A stretch of DNA of 64,000 nucleotides from the NCBI RefSeq assembly GCF_003086295.3, contig NC_092046.1, forward strand, positions 101,349,363 through 101,413,362. Direction: 5' to 3'. Under the pieces are notes generated by a model. It made no database searches, was not told where the DNA came from, and worked only from the letters and a program-made list of their open reading frames with translations. The stretch comes from Arachis hypogaea (Eukaryota > Streptophyta > Magnoliopsida > Fabales > Fabaceae). The translations under genes and the position numbers were made by a program. This document shows, one piece after another, positions 1 to 11,470 of this stretch (positions are counted from its first letter, which is position 1; each line of letters begins with the position of its first letter).

Positions 1-137
1 AAGAAGCATATTTTCAATTATAGTACAAAATTTGGAAGGAAAATGTAAAACATGCGAATTATATGAATAAGTGTGAGAATAATGGATAAAATCTACTAAA
101 TTACGCATAAGATAAACCCTAAAAATGGGGTTTATCA
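1..137 (-). mobile_element. Element A, beginning of 3' LTR (continues off the left edge)
   Basis: Read on the minus strand, the LTR opens at 137 with TGATAAACCCC and runs leftward out of the window. The opening matches the LTR starts of elements D (27382, 54997) and E (13545, 19983). The adjoining interior at 138-156 is the purine-rich tract AAGTGTAGGGAGAT (minus), which is where a polypurine tract should be. The duplication and the other LTR lie outside the window. Confidence 0.8.
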
Positions 138-1899
138 ATCTCCCTACACTTAAACATTAGCATGTCCTCATGCTAAGCTCAAGAGAACCAAAAGAGTGAA
201 GGCCGAATGGTGGAACATATGCAAGCTACCTACATGCATCATGCTATTTTAATTACTATCTATCTATCTATATATATAAGCATATATGTGGTCAAAGTGA
301 GTTAAATTTCTAAGAAATCATATATGCACAATCAAGGACTAAATCAATCATATCAAAGCACATTCACAATTGAGTTGAGTTAATCAAAAGAGTTCACAAG
401 CTTGCAAGACAAACAATGTTCAAATATGGACATATGGAAATGAGCAATTGAACCCTCACTGGATTTGTATATGCACTCTAATCACTCAAGTGTTTGGGGT
501 TAAACCACTCAAATCTCCTCTAATCATGCTTTCTAAAACTTTGTTCTTCATCTAACCAAGCAACAATTATCAAGTGTACAAATGCAAGTATCATGAGGGC
601 TTTTCAAGGTTGTAATGGTGCTAAGGTAAGGATGAGGATATATGTATGGCCAAGTGAGCTATCATATGAATCTTTGACTAACCTAAGTTCTCACCTAACA
701 CAAACACACACTCTATAAAATTCTAAAGTCAAGCTTAGCCACCCAAAATCTCACTTTTGCATATTTTTACACACTCATGTATCAATTCTAATTCCATCAC
801 ATATGCATTGATTTTCTTATTGAACTTAACAATTTTCGCTTTTTCTTCTTTTTTTTTTATTTTTTATTTTTTTTTAGTTTTTTTTCTATATATATGAAAG
901 CATAATATATCAATGCATATGGTTTTTATAATTTTACACAAGTAAGCACCCAAATTTTGAATATTTGTAAATAAAACAAAACACATTCTCATCAACCAAA
1001 GTTCCCACATTTTCCCACACTTAGTTGACACACACTCAATATCTTAAGCTAACCAAAGATTCAAATAGGGTAATTAATTATTTTTCTGCTTAAGGCTAGT
1101 GATGTGGTAATATAAAGAACAAAGGGGATTAAAAAGGCTCAAAGTGGTAAACAAAGGTAAACGGAATGGTAGGCTATTTGGGATAAGTGAGCTATAATCA
1201 AATGATGGCCTCAATCACATATATGCATGAGTATACACTAAATAATGGACATATAGAATGGAAAAAACCAAACATTGCAATCATAGAGAAGAAAACACAC
1301 AAGAATAAAAATCACGGTTAAATAATATAACCATGCAATTAAGCTCAAAATCTCACAGGTTGTGTGTTCTTAGCTCAAAAACCATATTCCAAACTATACA
1401 TATATATCATGCAAGTCTCAAAAAGTTTCAACTCAGTTCAATGTGAATCCTAAATGCCCATTCTAAGAAAAATGTATTTCTTGAAATTTTCATCAAATTG
1501 ACCAATATTTATTATATATATATTAAATGAAATGTTGTGATTATGAAAAGTTATTAAAAATTTTTAGTCTACTCCCTATTTTCAATCAAACCAAATTGTC
1601 ATATGCAAAAGGGTAAACCAAGCTCAATGATCCATATTTTTCCAAATCACAACTAATAAACTAAAAGTGCAATTCAAACTAAAAGTCTAAGATATATACA
1701 AGCCAAAGTATAAAATGCAACAAAGTAAAAATAAACAAAAGTACAATAAAGTAAAAATGTGCAAGTACTAAAAGAAAAATAAAACAAAATAAAGCAAAAT
1801 AGAACAAAAGTCTGAAATGGTTCATCAAAATATAGACTCCGCTGATGATGGCGACCTCCCAACACTTAAATAACAGCATCATCCTCGATGCTCCTGAAA
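138..1899 (-). mobile_element. Element A, 3' noncoding interior
   Basis: AT-rich sequence between ORF2 and the 3' LTR of element A (minus strand). It has a T-rich stretch at 838-885 and no believable coding frame. Its order of short blocks is the same as in the 3' interior of B (4715-5378 joined to 24105-25300), for example an ACATATGCAT block near 800-812 that marks where C later entered B. That supports A and B as relatives. Confidence 0.75.
157..176 (-). other. Pre-LTR hairpin, element A
   Basis: Minus strand TTAGCATG-AGGA-CATGCTAA: a perfect 8-bp stem with a 4-nt loop, 19 nt from the LTR start. It is one of eight such hairpins in the window. It probably acts in the RNA or at plus-strand priming (inference). 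Confidence 0.75.
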
Positions 1900-3039
1900 T
1901 CAAGTTGGGTGAGCGAGGTCAACGTTTGCACCTCTATCGTTGCCTGTCGAAGGATGTGCCTCTAGCTCTGTCGGCTGTGGCTGTGCAGGTGCCTGTGGCT
2001 CTGTAGGATGCTTAGGCTGAGTCGCCTCCTGCTGGGCCTCCTCCTGCTCATCCTCCTCCTCCTCAGAGTGCTCCGAGGGTGTGTCAGACTCAGAGGAAAT
2101 GTCAGTACGCCCCAAAGTCATAATCAACTTTAGATGTGCAAGCGACGCTCAAACTGCTCATAATGTCGCAACAAGCGCTGCTCCATCCGATCCATGCACT
2201 CAAAGAGGCACTGCACAAGACGGTAGACCGACCGTGATGCAGATGAAGGTGCTGATCGAGATGGTGCAGATGGTCCTGCTGCAGCTGAAGAAGTAGTCGG
2301 CTCAGTAGCTGTTGCTAATGCTACTCGGTCTCTACGCCGGGCTACTGGGCAGTTACCAAACCAATCACCCCAAGGGATAACCTTCTCCTTACTGTGAGCG
2401 GCTGGTGCCTCAATGCCCTGCTCCCCGAGTACCTCAGCCCAGTGAGCTAGCTGTATGACCAAATAAGGGAATGGCAGGTTGCCTCTGATATTAGCCCGGT
2501 ACATGTATCTCCTAATGAGTCGTGGAAGGTATAGCTCCTTCCCCTCTAAAGCACACCAAATCAGAACTATCATATCAGCCGGGACCTCAGTAGAATGAGT
2601 ACTGGGCATGACGTAGGTGCATAAAATCTGCTGCCACAATTTGGCTTCTTTCGTCAGATAATCGAACTTAATGTCTCTCGGAGTCTCTTTCTTGGATCCT
2701 TGCTCCCAAGGGGCATCAGGAAGGGCAACTGTACGATGCACTGTGTCCCAATCAAAACTCATGCATTTAATATCCTCCTCAGCCTGATGGAAGGCATCCT
2801 TATCACTGATCTTAGGTTGAAAGTGGAGGACGTCCTCAATAGCCTCCTTTGTAATCAGAATCTGCCTGTCTCTGAGATGAACTGCATTAAGGGTCGCTTG
2901 ATAGAAATTACAATAGAATTCCTGGACCCAAGACTCGTTCACTCGCACTAGCTCTCTGTCCAGAAATACCCAACCCCTCTCCGTAATCCGACGCTCAGTA
3001 TACTGCTTCGGATCGGAGGGTACATGATGCGTTGCAAAA
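1900..3039 (-). pseudogene. Element A ORF2, Transposase_32-like protein, 5'-truncated
   Basis: Minus-strand ORF2. An open stretch from about 3039 to 2130 encodes the core of the 'putative plant transposon protein' family (Transposase_32 as I recall it): FLDRELVRVNESWVQEFY near its start, DAPWEQ in the middle, and a Y-x-M-P-S-T-H motif followed by IWCALEGKELYLPRLI. The Ser/Ala-rich tail ends at TAA 2132-2130. A shifted frame (2127-1900) continues as an acidic Glu/Pro/Gln-rich tail, so at least one frameshift or stop separates them. The N-terminus is missing because the LTR of B abuts the frame at 3040. The function of this family is not known, and no catalytic motif is visible. Its position downstream of an ORF1 resembles the env-like third gene of Athila elements, but I see no signal peptide or membrane segment here. 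Confidence 0.75.
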
Positions 3040-4714
3040 TGTCGGCTTAGAATTTTTACAAATTAAGTTCCGTTGCAAGTATAGTTCCAAGCCAACAAGT
3101 AATGCTCACAATCAAAGTTTGAATTCAAAAATGTCACTATTCAAAGCCAATTCAATTCCGGGAGTTTTCAATTCCCGGGTCGTCTCCCAAGGACACTTGA
3201 GACTAATGAGTGTGTAATTTTGGTTGTGAAGCTCATGGGGTTTTCAATGAAGAGAAACATATAAAGCAATAAAAAAACATGCAAAATTGTGATAAATGAA
3301 CTAATAAAGGAATTAACGAACTAACTATGCAATATAGACACGTAAGGTATAAGAGGAAGTAATGTAAATGTGTATGAAAGAGTTAAAGCATAAAAGGTAT
3401 CTTGGATTGGAATGAGCTAAGGGTCCTTTCCTTGTTGGAACCACAAATATGCCAATTATAATGGATTAATCTCACTTGATTAACCCTCACATCGGAGAGT
3501 AAGTTAAATGAGCATAAGTGTTCTTAACCCACAAATCCTAAATTGCTTGCTAATTGCCTTATCAATAAATTAGCATTAGTGGGAACAAGAACAATTAACA
3601 ATCCAAGAATTGACACTAAATGTTGGACATTCCAACTCTAGGAACCCAATTGCTCACTTTTCCCAAGCCAAGAGATAGAAAACTAGCCCAAAATCATAAT
3701 TGACATTGTGTTAAACACTTGGTGGGCAAAAACTCTAAACATGGGAAGAATAAGAAAAAGGCTTGAAAATAAAAGCAACAAATGATCTCAATCAATAATA
3801 ATAACTCAAGAAAGCATGTAACAACCATCACTCATCAAATTCTTCAACAAAAAATTGAAATTGCAAAAGAGAAGTAAAATTGAACTATAACTTGAAATAT
3901 AAGAAAGAGTAAGAACAATGTAACTATAAAGAGTAGTAACAAAGAGATACTTACAATGGAAGCTAGCAAAATCCAAGATCAAAAATGGAAATGGCACTTG
4001 AATGTAAAACCCTAGTATAAAGCCTAATAGAGATGATGAAAAACTTAAAGTAAAACTATACTAAAGCTTCTTACTACTACTCCTAAAACTACCCAAATGT
4101 TCTGCTATGGTATGATCCTCATTTCCCCTTCATTATGAGCTAAATGGCTTCAGAAATGGGCCTCCAAACCACCAAAATCGCGAGTCACGTGCAATTTTAA
4201 TGAAGGCATGTGCGGCCACCTGTGCATACGCACAGACGTGTGCGCACGCACACTCTGCCAAAATATCTTCCCGTGCGTACGCACAAGAGGCTGTGCGCAC
4301 GCACACTAGGCGATGCTTGAATAGATACGCGACGAGCACGATGCGGCTCACGCGCACGCGTGGCTCTGCTTTGATGGTTGTGCATATGCACGCAGGTCTG
4401 TGCACACGCACACTTTGCTGTGCTCTTCTCCTTTGATTCTCCATGCTTCCTCCATTTTGAATGCTCCTCTTCCGTTCTCTCCAAGCCATTCCTACCTTAT
4501 ACCTCTGAAATCACTCACAAACAACATCAAGGCATCGAATGGAAGGTGAATGGAATAAAATTAATCAAATTAGGCACAAAAGAGCATGTTTCATAATCAA
4601 GCATAAATTTGGAGGAAAGTTCAAAAGCATGCTATTTAATGGAATAAGTGCAAGTTTATATGATGAAATCTATTCAATTTCAACCAAAAATCATCATCAA
4701 ATATGGATTCACCA
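3040..4714 (-). mobile_element. Element B, 3' LTR
   Basis: Minus-strand LTR of about 1675 bp. It starts at 4714 (TGGTGAATCC, a diverged TGATAAACCC) and ends at 3040 with ...CCGACA. Near its end it carries the GAGACGACCCGGG block (about 3166-3180) shared with the LTRs of E and D. The interior of B lies to the right. The left neighbour at 3039 is the ORF2 of A, cut through, so B entered A. The probable left duplication is CAAAA (3035-3039); its partner is outside the window. Confidence 0.8.
4200..4420. repeat. CpG palindrome cluster in the LTR of B
   Basis: Several copies of GTGCGTRCGCAC-type words. The 12-bp perfect palindrome GTGCGTACGCAC is at 4273-4284. The same 12-mer occurs in the interior of B at 27121-27132 and 56685-56696. 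The surrounding LTR is AT-rich, so the cluster stands out by composition. It probably lies in the U3 part of the LTR (inference from the other families). Confidence 0.8.
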
Positions 4715-5378
4715 ATTTACCTACACTTAAACACTAGCATGTCCTCATGCTAAACGTACTCAAATGAGATAGATGAAGGGAAAACGATTTATTCTATGTA
4801 CTACCTAAATGCATGCAACTATCCTAGAAGTTACTACCAATATGTACTATGCAAAGAGTTGGTAAAACAAACCATGAAATTCCAATCCATCAAAAGAAAG
4901 CTTTAGGGCTAATGCAAAAAGTTTATGCACTAAAATCAATGTCCAAAGAGTTGAATTGAAATGTTCAAAACTAACCAACAAACAACTTGCAAGAAGATGC
5001 AACATGAGATGTAAGAATATAGAATTAAGTGATCGAACCCTCACCGGATGTGTATTCACTCAATTCGCTCAGTGTTTAGGGCTTAATCACTTAATTCCCC
5101 TTTTATCATGCTTTTCAAAGATTTGCACGTCATTTAACAATCAACTAGTATTTGATGCATGAAAAACAAATATCATGAGGTCTTTGGAGGGTTGTAATGG
5201 GGCCAAGGTTTAGGTAGGATAAATATGGCTAAGTAGACTTAAAGAATTAGTTCTTTGATTAGATTAAGTGTCCACCTAATTCTATATCACCTATATACTC
5301 ATAACAATGCAACCTTTCTACCCATTTTTTCCTATCTCACCCTACTCATGCACTTTATTTTCGAAACATGAACATATG
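4715..5378 (-). mobile_element. Element B, 3' noncoding interior (left piece)
   Basis: Noncoding interior of B next to its 3' LTR. It is interrupted by element C after the duplication ATATG (5374-5378) and resumes at 24100. The joined sequence (…GAACATATG + CATCC…) lines up in order with the matching region of A near 790-830. No coding frame. Confidence 0.75.
4735..4752 (-). other. Pre-LTR hairpin, element B
   Basis: Minus strand TAGCATG-AGGA-CATGCTA: a 7-bp stem with a 4-nt loop, 20 nt from the LTR start. It has the same position and loop class as in the other elements. Confidence 0.75.
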
Positions 5379-5644
5379 TGATGACAAGTCATCTTATGCT
5401 AGTTTTACAAGCATTTTTCATTTGTTTCATTAGGTTTTATGCACTTTCTTGCACAATAAGTAAGTAATTGGAGTGGATTTTCATGATTATTTTGAATCAA
5501 TCAACCACCAATTATTTTACACAAAATAATAGGGTTTATGCTAGAATTAATTGATTTCATGAATGATGCAAAGACTTTGTGAATTTGGTGATACTTTTAT
5601 TAGTTGTTTGATTGCTTGAAGGTGAAGAAATGAAGAAATGAAGA

Positions 5645-6075
5645 AAGGGAGAATCAGGGAAGCGTTGCGTGCAAATGGTGAACGCCACGTTCAAAAATGG
5701 CTAGTGTTCACTTTGGAAGTGAACGTAGCGTTCACTATTTCCACCTTTTTCGTGGATTTCAGCTTGGGGAGCAAAGGAATTGCCATCCGTACAATAAGGC
5801 AGCACTCAACAAAGGCTAGCGTTCAAAAGAAGTGAACGTAGTGCTCAACCAAGGGAGCGCTAGGGGCAGCACTCGACCAAGGGAGTGCTAGGCAACGTTC
5901 ACATAATGAACGTAGCGCTCGAAGAGAGAGCGCCCATGCAGAGAAGGTGCGCACCAATTGGTGCAGCGTGGAATGAGTGAACGTGCCGTTCACGAAGGCA
6001 ACGCTAGGGGAGGCCAAATCCGCACCAAGGAAGCACACATGAAAAGTGAACGTGGAGTTCACTTTCCCAATGGAG
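5645..6075. repeat. Array of short inverted repeats in the LTR of C
   Basis: At least eight small foldbacks built on GAACG/CGTTC and AGCGCT words, e.g. CGTTCA...TGAACG near 5694-5716 and AGCGCT...AGCGCT near 5850-5945. The 3' LTR copy (22620-23045) has the same array with decay at CpG sites. The array lies 130-560 bp upstream of the TATA box. Confidence 0.7.
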
Positions 6076-6203
6076 CGCTTCACTGGGAGGGAACCAAATG
6101 CACCCTGACCCATGCCACTTGAACCAAGCCATCCGGATCCACTCTTCTTCAAGTCCAAAGCCAAAAGCCCATTCCAAGTGCTTAGTGACTAGAATAGAAA
6201 ATG

Positions 6204-6211
6204 TATAAATA
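6204..6211 (+). promoter_or_regulatory. TATA box, 5' LTR of C
   Basis: TATAAATA followed by GGAGC. The copy in the 3' LTR is at 23172-23179. This is the likely start region of the genomic transcript. Confidence 0.6.
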
Positions 6212-7140
6212 GGAGCAAATTTGATTTGAAGAGAACCTTACTCATTTTTAGTTTTGTCACTTTTTAAATTTTCATTTGTTTTGAATTTGGGAATTGAGGA
6301 TTAGATGTAAGTTCTCTTTGTTCATTTTCTTTCTTCTGTAACTTCTATTTTTTGGTTCTGAGTTTTGAACTCAGATTGAAGAATCGCACTGCAATTCTTC
6401 ATCTGAGAATCATCTTCTACTTGTCTTTTTATAGCTTTAAGAATTGGGAATTAGATCTGAATCTGCTTTTCTGTTTTCATTTTCATTTCTTCTGCAACTT
6501 CTTTTCTGTTTTGTCAAGAGAGTAATTGAGATCTAGATCTACTTCCTGTTCTCATTACTCTTCTTCAATTTTTAATTTCTCTTTTAGAATTTCACAATTG
6601 AGCTAAGTTTTCTTGCTGTTTGTTTCTTCAAGAAATTTTCCATTTTTATTTTGCTATTGAGCTGAATCTCTTCATCTCATTGCTCTCTGATTTACTTTAA
6701 TTTACATTTTCTAGTCCAATTTGAATCCCAACACCCAAATGCCTTTACTCATAATGCAATTTACATTTCTCATCAATTTAGATTCAGCAATTTAAGTTTC
6801 TTGCACTTTAAGTTTCAGTCATTTACCTTTCTTGCAATTTAAGTTTTAGCTCTTTTACTTTCTTGCTCTTTAAGTTTCTACAATTTACTTATTTTGCATT
6901 TTAAGATTTAGCCAATTTACCCCTCTCCCTTTTATTTACTTGCAATTTAGCTTCTGTTAATCAATTTTCACTCAAATCATCAAATATTCGCTTAACTAAA
7001 TTCATCACCTAACTGAAATTGCTCAATCCATCAATCCCTGTGGGATCGACCTCACTCTTGTGAGTTATTACTACTTGATGCGACCCGGTACACTTGCCGG
7101 TGAGTTTCTGTGGAAATCTAATTTTCACCCATCAAGTTTT

Positions 7141-7158
7141 TGGCGCCGTTACCGGGGA
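7141..7158 (+). other. Primer binding site, tRNA-Asp type, element C
   Basis: TGGCGCCGTTACCGGGGA starts 6 nt after the LTR end. It is complementary to the 3' end of plant tRNA-Asp as I know it, except for one base. Confidence 0.85.
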
Positions 7159-7447
7159 TTGATTTAGATTGACAATGATTAAGTAGGGTGATAATCTAGA
7201 TTAAGCATTTTCTTTTTATTTTTACTAAGCACACTAACTGTTTGAATTTTTGTTTAAGTTAACCTTAACATAACTCTAGCAGTAGAGTGAATTATTTTTG
7301 GTTTCTGGTTTTGTGTGTATGACAGAAGCAAGGAGAGAGGTCTCCACCTCTTGTAACCTTGACGAGAGAACTCTGTGAAGACTATGGAGAGAAGTAAGAG
7401 AAAAGGGAATCATTTTTGAAGAGGAATCAGAGGAAGAAAACCAAGAG

Positions 7448-9138
7448 ATGGAAGGGAATGCCCCTAATCCACCAGAGGGAGTGGCCAACAATGGCCAACC
7501 TCAAAGAAGAGTCCTAGCTTCCTACACCTTCCCTAATCCAAGGCACCGTAGGAGTAGCATACTTACTCCAAATGTCAATGCAAACAACTTTGAATTGAAG
7601 CCTCAAGTCATCACCTTGGTGCAGAATAACTGTTCTTATGGAGGAGGTCCCTTGGAAGATCGAAACCAGCATCTATCCACCTTTTTAAGGATTTTTGACA
7701 CAGTGAAGACCAATGGTGTGCATCCAGACATTTACAAGCTGCTGCTATTTCCATTTTTCCTGAGAGACAAAGCTGCCCAATGGTTAGAGGCATTTCCAAG
7801 AGAAAGCATCAACAATTAGGAGGATCTAGTGAACAAGTTCCTAGCCAGGTTCTATCCTCCCCAAAGGATCATTAGACTGAAGATAGAGGTCCAAACATTC
7901 ACTCAGATGGATGGAGAGTCATTGTATGATGCCTGGGAGAGATACAAAGCTTTAATTTGGAAGTGCCCACCAGAAATGTTCAGTGAATGGGATAGACTCC
8001 AAAACTTCTATGAAGGACTGACACTGAGAGCTCAAGAGGCACTTGACTATTTAGCAGGAGGTTCATTGCAACTCATGAAGATAGCTGAGGAAGCTCAAAA
8101 TTTGATAGACACTGTGACAAATAACCAATACTTCTATGGTCATCAAAGGCAACGCCAACCAGCTCAAAGAAAGGGTGTATTGGATCTGGAAGGTGTGGAT
8201 ACCATTTTAGCTCAAAACAAAGTGATGCATCAACAGATCCAATAACAAATAGAGATGATGGCCAAGAGGATTGATGGCCTTCAAGTTGCAGCAGTGAACA
8301 CTCCAAATCAACCACCAGCTGGGTGGGGGCAGAATGAAGAACTCTATGAAGAACAAAAATCTGAGCAAGTCCAATACATGCACAACCAAAGAGTTGGACA
8401 AAATGAGTTCCATGGAGATACCTACAACCCATCCTGGAGGAACCACCCCAATTTGAGGTGGGGAGACAATCACAATCAAAACCAGGCTCAAACCAAAACA
8501 ATTCCAAAAACACAAACCATCAAAACCATCAAAACACTAACCAAAACCAATACAGAAAACCACAAAACAATCAACCTCAACCCACTTACTATCCACCCAG
8601 CAACCCATCCACTAACCAAAATAACTATCATCCATTCTTAACATCTCACAATCAGCCACAACTACCCCAAGAATCTCAAAGGATCTCCAATCTGGAAGTG
8701 ATGATGGAGAAGATGATGAGACATCAAGAGCTAACCGGTAAGAACCATGAAGCTTTACTGTGGAATCTAGAGAGGCAAATTGGCCAATTATCCAAGCAAA
8801 CAGTGGCTGAAAGAGCATCCAATGCATTACCAAGTGACACCATTTCCAATCCTAAAGAGGAATGCAAAGTAATCCAATTAAGGAGTGGAAAAACCTTGGT
8901 AAATGACAAAGAAACTAACAAGAGGCCAGCTGAGAATGATAAGGCCAGTAGCAAGAAAGAAGTGACACTTAAGGAGAAGGACCAAGATAAGTTCAAGGAG
9001 AAAGAGGAACCTCAAGCTTCAAAGAAGGGAAAACAAGCTATTGAGGAACAATCACAAGAACAGAGGAAGGAGGAGAAGCCATACACTCCTTCCATTCCAT
9101 ATCCTCAAAGGTTCAACAGAGAACTTAAAGACCAATAG
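7448..9138 (+). pseudogene. gag: Element C gag (capsid) region
   Basis: Retrotransposon gag of the Athila type. It would form the particle in the cytoplasm. The core runs from about 7580 to 8000 (NFELKPQVI, then KTNGVHPD, RDKAAQWLEAFP, FLARFYPPQ, ESLYDAWERYK), all familiar from the Retrotrans_gag domain and also seen in elements F and G. The frame is broken by TAG 7817-7819 (where relatives have Trp), TAA 8243-8245 (Gln position) and a frameshift near 8460-8640. Downstream sequence is Asn/Gln/Pro-rich, then Lys/Glu-rich, ending at TAG 9136-9138. No CCHC zinc knuckle is visible. ATG 7448 gives the longest start, but a start slightly upstream cannot be excluded. Confidence 0.85.
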
Positions 9139-9856
9139 TTCCCCAAGTTTCTAGAAGTTTTTAAGAAGCTGAAGATCAACATTCCACTTGCTGAAGCTCT
9201 AGAACAAATGCTTCTATATGCAAAATTCCTCAAAGAGCTCATCAACAAGAAAAGGAGCTGGAATGAGAAGGAGACAGTAATCTTGACCCAAGAATACAGT
9301 GCTGTCATCCAAAGAGGTCTTCTACCAAAGCTCAAAGATCCAGAAAGCTTCATCCTATCTTGCACTATAGGCAATAGAACATTGAACAAAGCCCTCTGTA
9401 ATCTAGGAGCCAGCATCAACTTGATGCCTCTATCATTAATGAAGCAGCTTGCAATAGAGGAACTCAAGCCAACTAGAATGTCACTTCAAATGGCTGATAG
9501 ATCGCTCAAAATACCTAATGGAGTTGTGGAGAATTTGTTAGTGAAAGTAGGAGAATTCATATTTCCTGCTGACTTTGTCATTTTGGACATGGAGGAAGAA
9601 GGACACAACTCAATCAACTTGGGGAGGCCCTTTCTAGCCACAGCAAGGGCTATAATTGATGTAGATAAAGGAAAAATGACACTCAGATGAGAAGATGATC
9701 ATCAATATCTTTAAAGCCATGAAATACCCCCCTGAGGAAGAAAAGCATATGAGAGTGGAAATGGTGGAAGAAGTAGAGAGGGGGTTACTTGAAGCCAACA
9801 ACCAAGAGGAACAAGAAATGGAAATAGAAGTGGAATAAGATTTCATAGAAGAGAAA
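9139..9856 (+). pseudogene. Element C aspartic protease region
   Basis: Retropepsin-like protease that would cut the gag-pol precursor. The open part runs to TGA 9688-9690 in frame with gag. The active-site loop reads ALCNLGASINLMPL, so the catalytic Asp of the D-[TSL]-G motif is Asn. The flap and C-terminal block (PADFVILDMEEE then LGRPFLATARAIIDV) are well kept. A frameshift near 9690 moves the linker into another frame, and that has a TAA near 9835. The loss of Asp means the protease is dead even without the frame damage. Confidence 0.85.
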
Positions 9857-10980
9857 GTGGTAGAAATCTCCTCTGAAGGCAAGACAGAGGAGAAGCCAAA
9901 ACAAGAGTTAAAGCCTCTCCCCCCTCATCTCAAGTATGTATTTCTTGGAGAAGCTGAGGCCCTGCCAGTGATCATAAACTCTTCTTTGAACATAAAAGAA
10001 GAAACAAAGCTGATTGAAGTGTTGAAAGCTCACAAAACAGCCTTGGGTTGGACGATTGATGATATTAAGGGCATAAGCCCTGCCATCTGTATGCATAAAA
10101 TTCTATTGGAGGAAGATTCAAGGCCTGTAGTTCAACCCCAAAGAAGACTTAACCCAACCATGAAGGAGGTGGTTCAAAAAGAGGTGATGAAGCTTTGGAA
10201 TGCTGGAGTCATATACCCAATCTCTGACAGCTCTTGGGTGAGCCCAGTACAGGTTGTGCCAAAGAAGGGAGGAATGACAGTCATTTCCAATGAGAAGAAC
10301 GAGTTAATCCCCACAAGGACAGTAACTGGGTGGAGGATTTGCATAGATTATAGAAGACTGAATAATGCTACAAGAAAATATCATTTTCCTCTTCCATTCA
10401 TCGACCAGATGTTGGAAAGATTGGCTGACCATGCATATTATTACTTCCTGGACGGGTACTCTGGGTACAATCAAATAGTAGTGGATCCCAAGGATCAAGA
10501 AAAGACTTCCTTCACCTGTCTATTTGGAGTCTTTGCTTACAGAAGGATGCCCTTTGGGCTGTGCAATGCCCCTGCAACTTTTCAAAGGTGTATGCTTTCT
10601 ATATTTTCTGAAATGGTGGAAAATTTTTTAGAAGTCTTCATGATGATTTTTCTGTCTTTGGCAATTCATTTAACACCTGCTTGCATCATTTAACTCTTGT
10701 TTTGAAAAGATTCCAAGAAACTAATCTAGTATTGAATTGGGAGAAATGCCATTTCATGGTTCCTGAAGGGATAGTTCTTGGGCATAAGGTTTCAAGCAAA
10801 GGTATAGAAGTTGACAAAGCAAAAATAGAAATCATTGAAAAGCTTCCTATACCTGTTAATGTGAAAGCAGTAAGAAGTTTTCTTGGACATGCTGGTTTCT
10901 ACAGGAGATTCATCAAAGATTTTTCAAAAATAGCAAAACCACTAAGCAATTTGCTAGTGATTGATAATCCTTTCATCTTT
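9857..10980 (+). pseudogene. pol: Element C reverse transcriptase
   Basis: Ty3/gypsy reverse transcriptase that would copy genomic RNA into cDNA. Motifs in order: VVQPQRRLNPTMKE near 10128, VSPVQVVPKKGG near 10240, RICIDYRRLN near 10335, the FPLPFIDQMLE block, YYFLDGYSGYNQI (first catalytic Asp) near 10440, and FGLCNAPATFQRCM near 10550. The VSPVQVVPKKGG pattern and the insertion before the WRICIDYRRLN motif are typical of the Athila lineage. A single-base loss at about 10637-10650 falls in the codons for the two neighbouring catalytic aspartates and shifts the frame. The thumb region continues in the shifted frame (NWEKCHFMV, GHKVSSKGIEVDKAK). Confidence 0.92.
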
Positions 10981-11470
10981 GATGACAATTGCAAGCATGC
11001 CTTTGAAACTTTAAAAGGAAAACTCACTACAACACCAATCATCACACCCCCAGATTGGGAATTACCTTTTGAACTTATGTGTGATGCAAGTGACTTTGCA
11101 ATTGGTGCTGTATTGGGGCAGAAGAAAGACAAGCTGCATCATATACTATGCTAGCAAGGTGTTGAATGAAGCACAAAAAAAATTATATCACCACCGAGAA
11201 AGAGCTTTTGGCAATTATATATGCATTTGATAAATTTAGACAACACTTGATTGGTTCAAAGGTTATAGTATATACTGATCATGCTGCTCTCAAGTTTCTC
11301 ATGTCTAAACAGGATTCAAAGCCAAGGCTTATTAGGTGGTTGCTGTTGCTACATGAATTTGACATTGAAGTGAGAGATAGGAAAGGGAATGAGAACCAAG
11401 TAGCAGACCATTTGTCAAGACTATCAGAAGAAGCTAACCAAGCTCCACATTCAGTGAACGAGAGCTTTCC
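10981..11470 (+). pseudogene. Element C RNase H
   Basis: RNase H domain joined to the reverse transcriptase. It would remove RNA from the hybrid. Visible motifs: MCDASDFAIGAVLGQ (first Asp) near 11078-11120, [17 protein letters not shown] (Glu) near 11190, [10 protein letters not shown] (Asp) near 11274, and [10 protein letters not shown] near 11395. A frameshift at about 11140-11165 separates the first motif from the rest. Confidence 0.88.

Larger units (their letters stand above)
5379..7134 (+). repeat. Element C, 5' LTR
   Basis: Starts TGATGACAAGTC and ends ...TTTTCACCCATCA. It contains an inverted-repeat array (5645-6075), a TATA box TATAAATA at 6204-6211, and the end block 'CCCTGTGGGATCGACCTCAC' near 7036. 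It aligns along its whole length with 22348-24099. Confidence 0.9.

Noticed and set aside
4133..4489. Frames of 95-118 codons across the palindrome cluster in the LTR of B
   Set aside because: Open only because the CpG palindromes lack stops. They are rich in repeated Cys, His, Ala and Arg codons and there is no homologous frame.
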